A stretch of DNA of 5,086 nt from contig JACDAP010000080.1 of NCBI GenBank assembly GCA_013695395.1, positions 1-5,086 on the forward strand, in the 5' to 3' direction. The DNA is from Solirubrobacterales bacterium (GTDB lineage: Bacteria > Actinomycetota > Thermoleophilia > Solirubrobacterales > Solirubrobacteraceae). The position numbers and the translations under genes were made by a program. Shown piece by piece: positions 4,600 through 5,086 of this stretch; the first letter of the stretch is position 1; every line of letters begins with the position of its first letter. The notes beneath the pieces were generated by a model, which did no database searches, was not told the DNA's origin, and worked only from the letters and a program-made list of their open reading frames with translations.

Positions 4600-5086
4600 G
4601 TGTCGACTCCTCCCGAGCGGCAGCACCGTGCCCGTGTGATGCCCGAGTACGACGTGCTCGTCTGCGGCTTGGGCCCCGTCGGGCAGCTCCTGGCCCTGCT
4701 GCTCGGCCGGCGCGGGGTGCGGACGCTGGCCTTCGACAGCGCGCAGGAGCCGTACCCGAAGCCGCGGGCCGCGGTCATCGACGACGAGGTGCTGCGGATC
4801 CTGCAGTCGGTCGGGCTCGACGCGGCGGTGCTCGCCGACGCGCAGGTCCAGCCGCGGGCGAGCATCGTGACCGCCTCGGGCCGCGCGGTCGAGGTCCTCG
4901 CGGCCGCGACCGGGCGGCTCGGCCACCCGCCGCTGGTCTCGATCAACCAGCCGGCGATGGAACGCACCCTCCTCGCTGCGCTCGACGAGCTCGACGCGGT
5001 GACGGTCCGGCGCGGCCTGGCCTTCGCGTCGCTCACCCAGCGGGCCGACCGGATCGAGGTGTGCGTCCGCGCCGCCGCCGACGGAC
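4600..5086 (+). CDS. FAD-dependent aromatic hydroxylase, MhpA-like (5' part)
   Basis: N-terminal 162 residues of a class A flavoprotein monooxygenase that uses NAD(P)H and O2 to hydroxylate an aromatic ring; cytoplasmic. YDVLVCGLGPVGQLLALLLG (17-36) is the FAD-binding beta-alpha-beta fold with the GxGxxG loop (G23, G25, G28). The second strand ends LAFD46, where the acidic residue binds the ribose. PKPRAAVIDDEVLRILQSVG (53-72) matches the motif of 3-(3-hydroxyphenyl)propionate hydroxylases (MhpA) and related enzymes, and INQPAMERTLLAAL is the next family block. The GTG start gives MSTPPERQHRARVMPEYD. ATG 4639 is an alternative that loses only the non-conserved leader. The C-terminal substrate and dimer domains lie beyond the window, so the substrate (hydroxyphenylpropionate-like or a polyketide) cannot be named. 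Confidence 0.85.
   Translation, partial: MSTPPERQHRARVMPEYDVLVCGLGPVGQLLALLLGRRGVRTLAFDSAQEPYPKPRAAVIDDEVLRILQSVGLDAAVLADAQVQPRASIVTASGRAVEVLAAATGRLGHPPLVSINQPAMERTLLAALDELDAVTVRRGLAFASLTQRADRIEVCVRAAADG

Noticed and set aside
4452..5036. Upstream extension of the small membrane-protein frame on the minus strand
   Set aside because: Antisense to the flavin hydroxylase and rich in Arg/Ser/Thr; only the part below 4451 looks protein-like.
1..5086. CRISPR array, tRNA, insertion sequence or phage attachment site
   Set aside because: No regular repeat-spacer array, cloverleaf, transposase motif or flanking direct repeats were found on either strand.

Overview
The window is very GC-rich (roughly 70%), with strong G/C preference at third codon positions and almost no Shine-Dalgarno sequences. 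At least four genes instead start 6-7 bases downstream of a TANNNT -10 box, the arrangement of leaderless mRNAs. Together with a NuoA, an MhpA-like flavin hydroxylase and a PucR/hydantoinase pair, this suggests a high-GC actinobacterium, possibly of the Thermoleophilia type. The taxonomic call is inference.

Left part (1-2074): nuoA, encoding complex I subunit A, is followed not by nuoB but by a complete hipBA toxin-antitoxin operon. A relatively AT-rich regulatory region precedes hipB. It carries three 18-bp inverted-repeat operator copies spaced 37 and 38 bp apart, and the last one covers the -10 box and the hipB ATG. hipB (XRE antitoxin) and hipA (HipA kinase toxin with all key kinase residues) overlap by 8 bases. 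hipA converges on the next gene, and a long hairpin that overlaps both stop codons probably terminates both transcripts.

Middle (2057-4129, all minus strand): an intact zinc-free medium-chain reductase of the CurA/PTGR type with its own leaderless promoter and two palindromes; then two broken genes. One is a roughly 95-codon internal remnant of a hydantoinase/oxoprolinase (HyuA-type) subunit that can be read only by switching frame twice. The other is a PucR-type regulator with a one-base deletion and an apparent loss of its central domain. They lie 5 bases apart and look like the remains of a catabolic regulator-enzyme locus.

Right part (4130-5086): a possible small single-pass membrane protein (minus strand), a divergent intergenic region with a strong 12-bp hairpin, and the 5' part of an MhpA-like FAD-dependent aromatic hydroxylase that runs off the window. 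No tRNA, rRNA, insertion sequence or CRISPR array was seen. The most interesting system is hipBA with its operator array and a start codon embedded in an operator. The gene family is known; the regulatory layout is the part worth checking.
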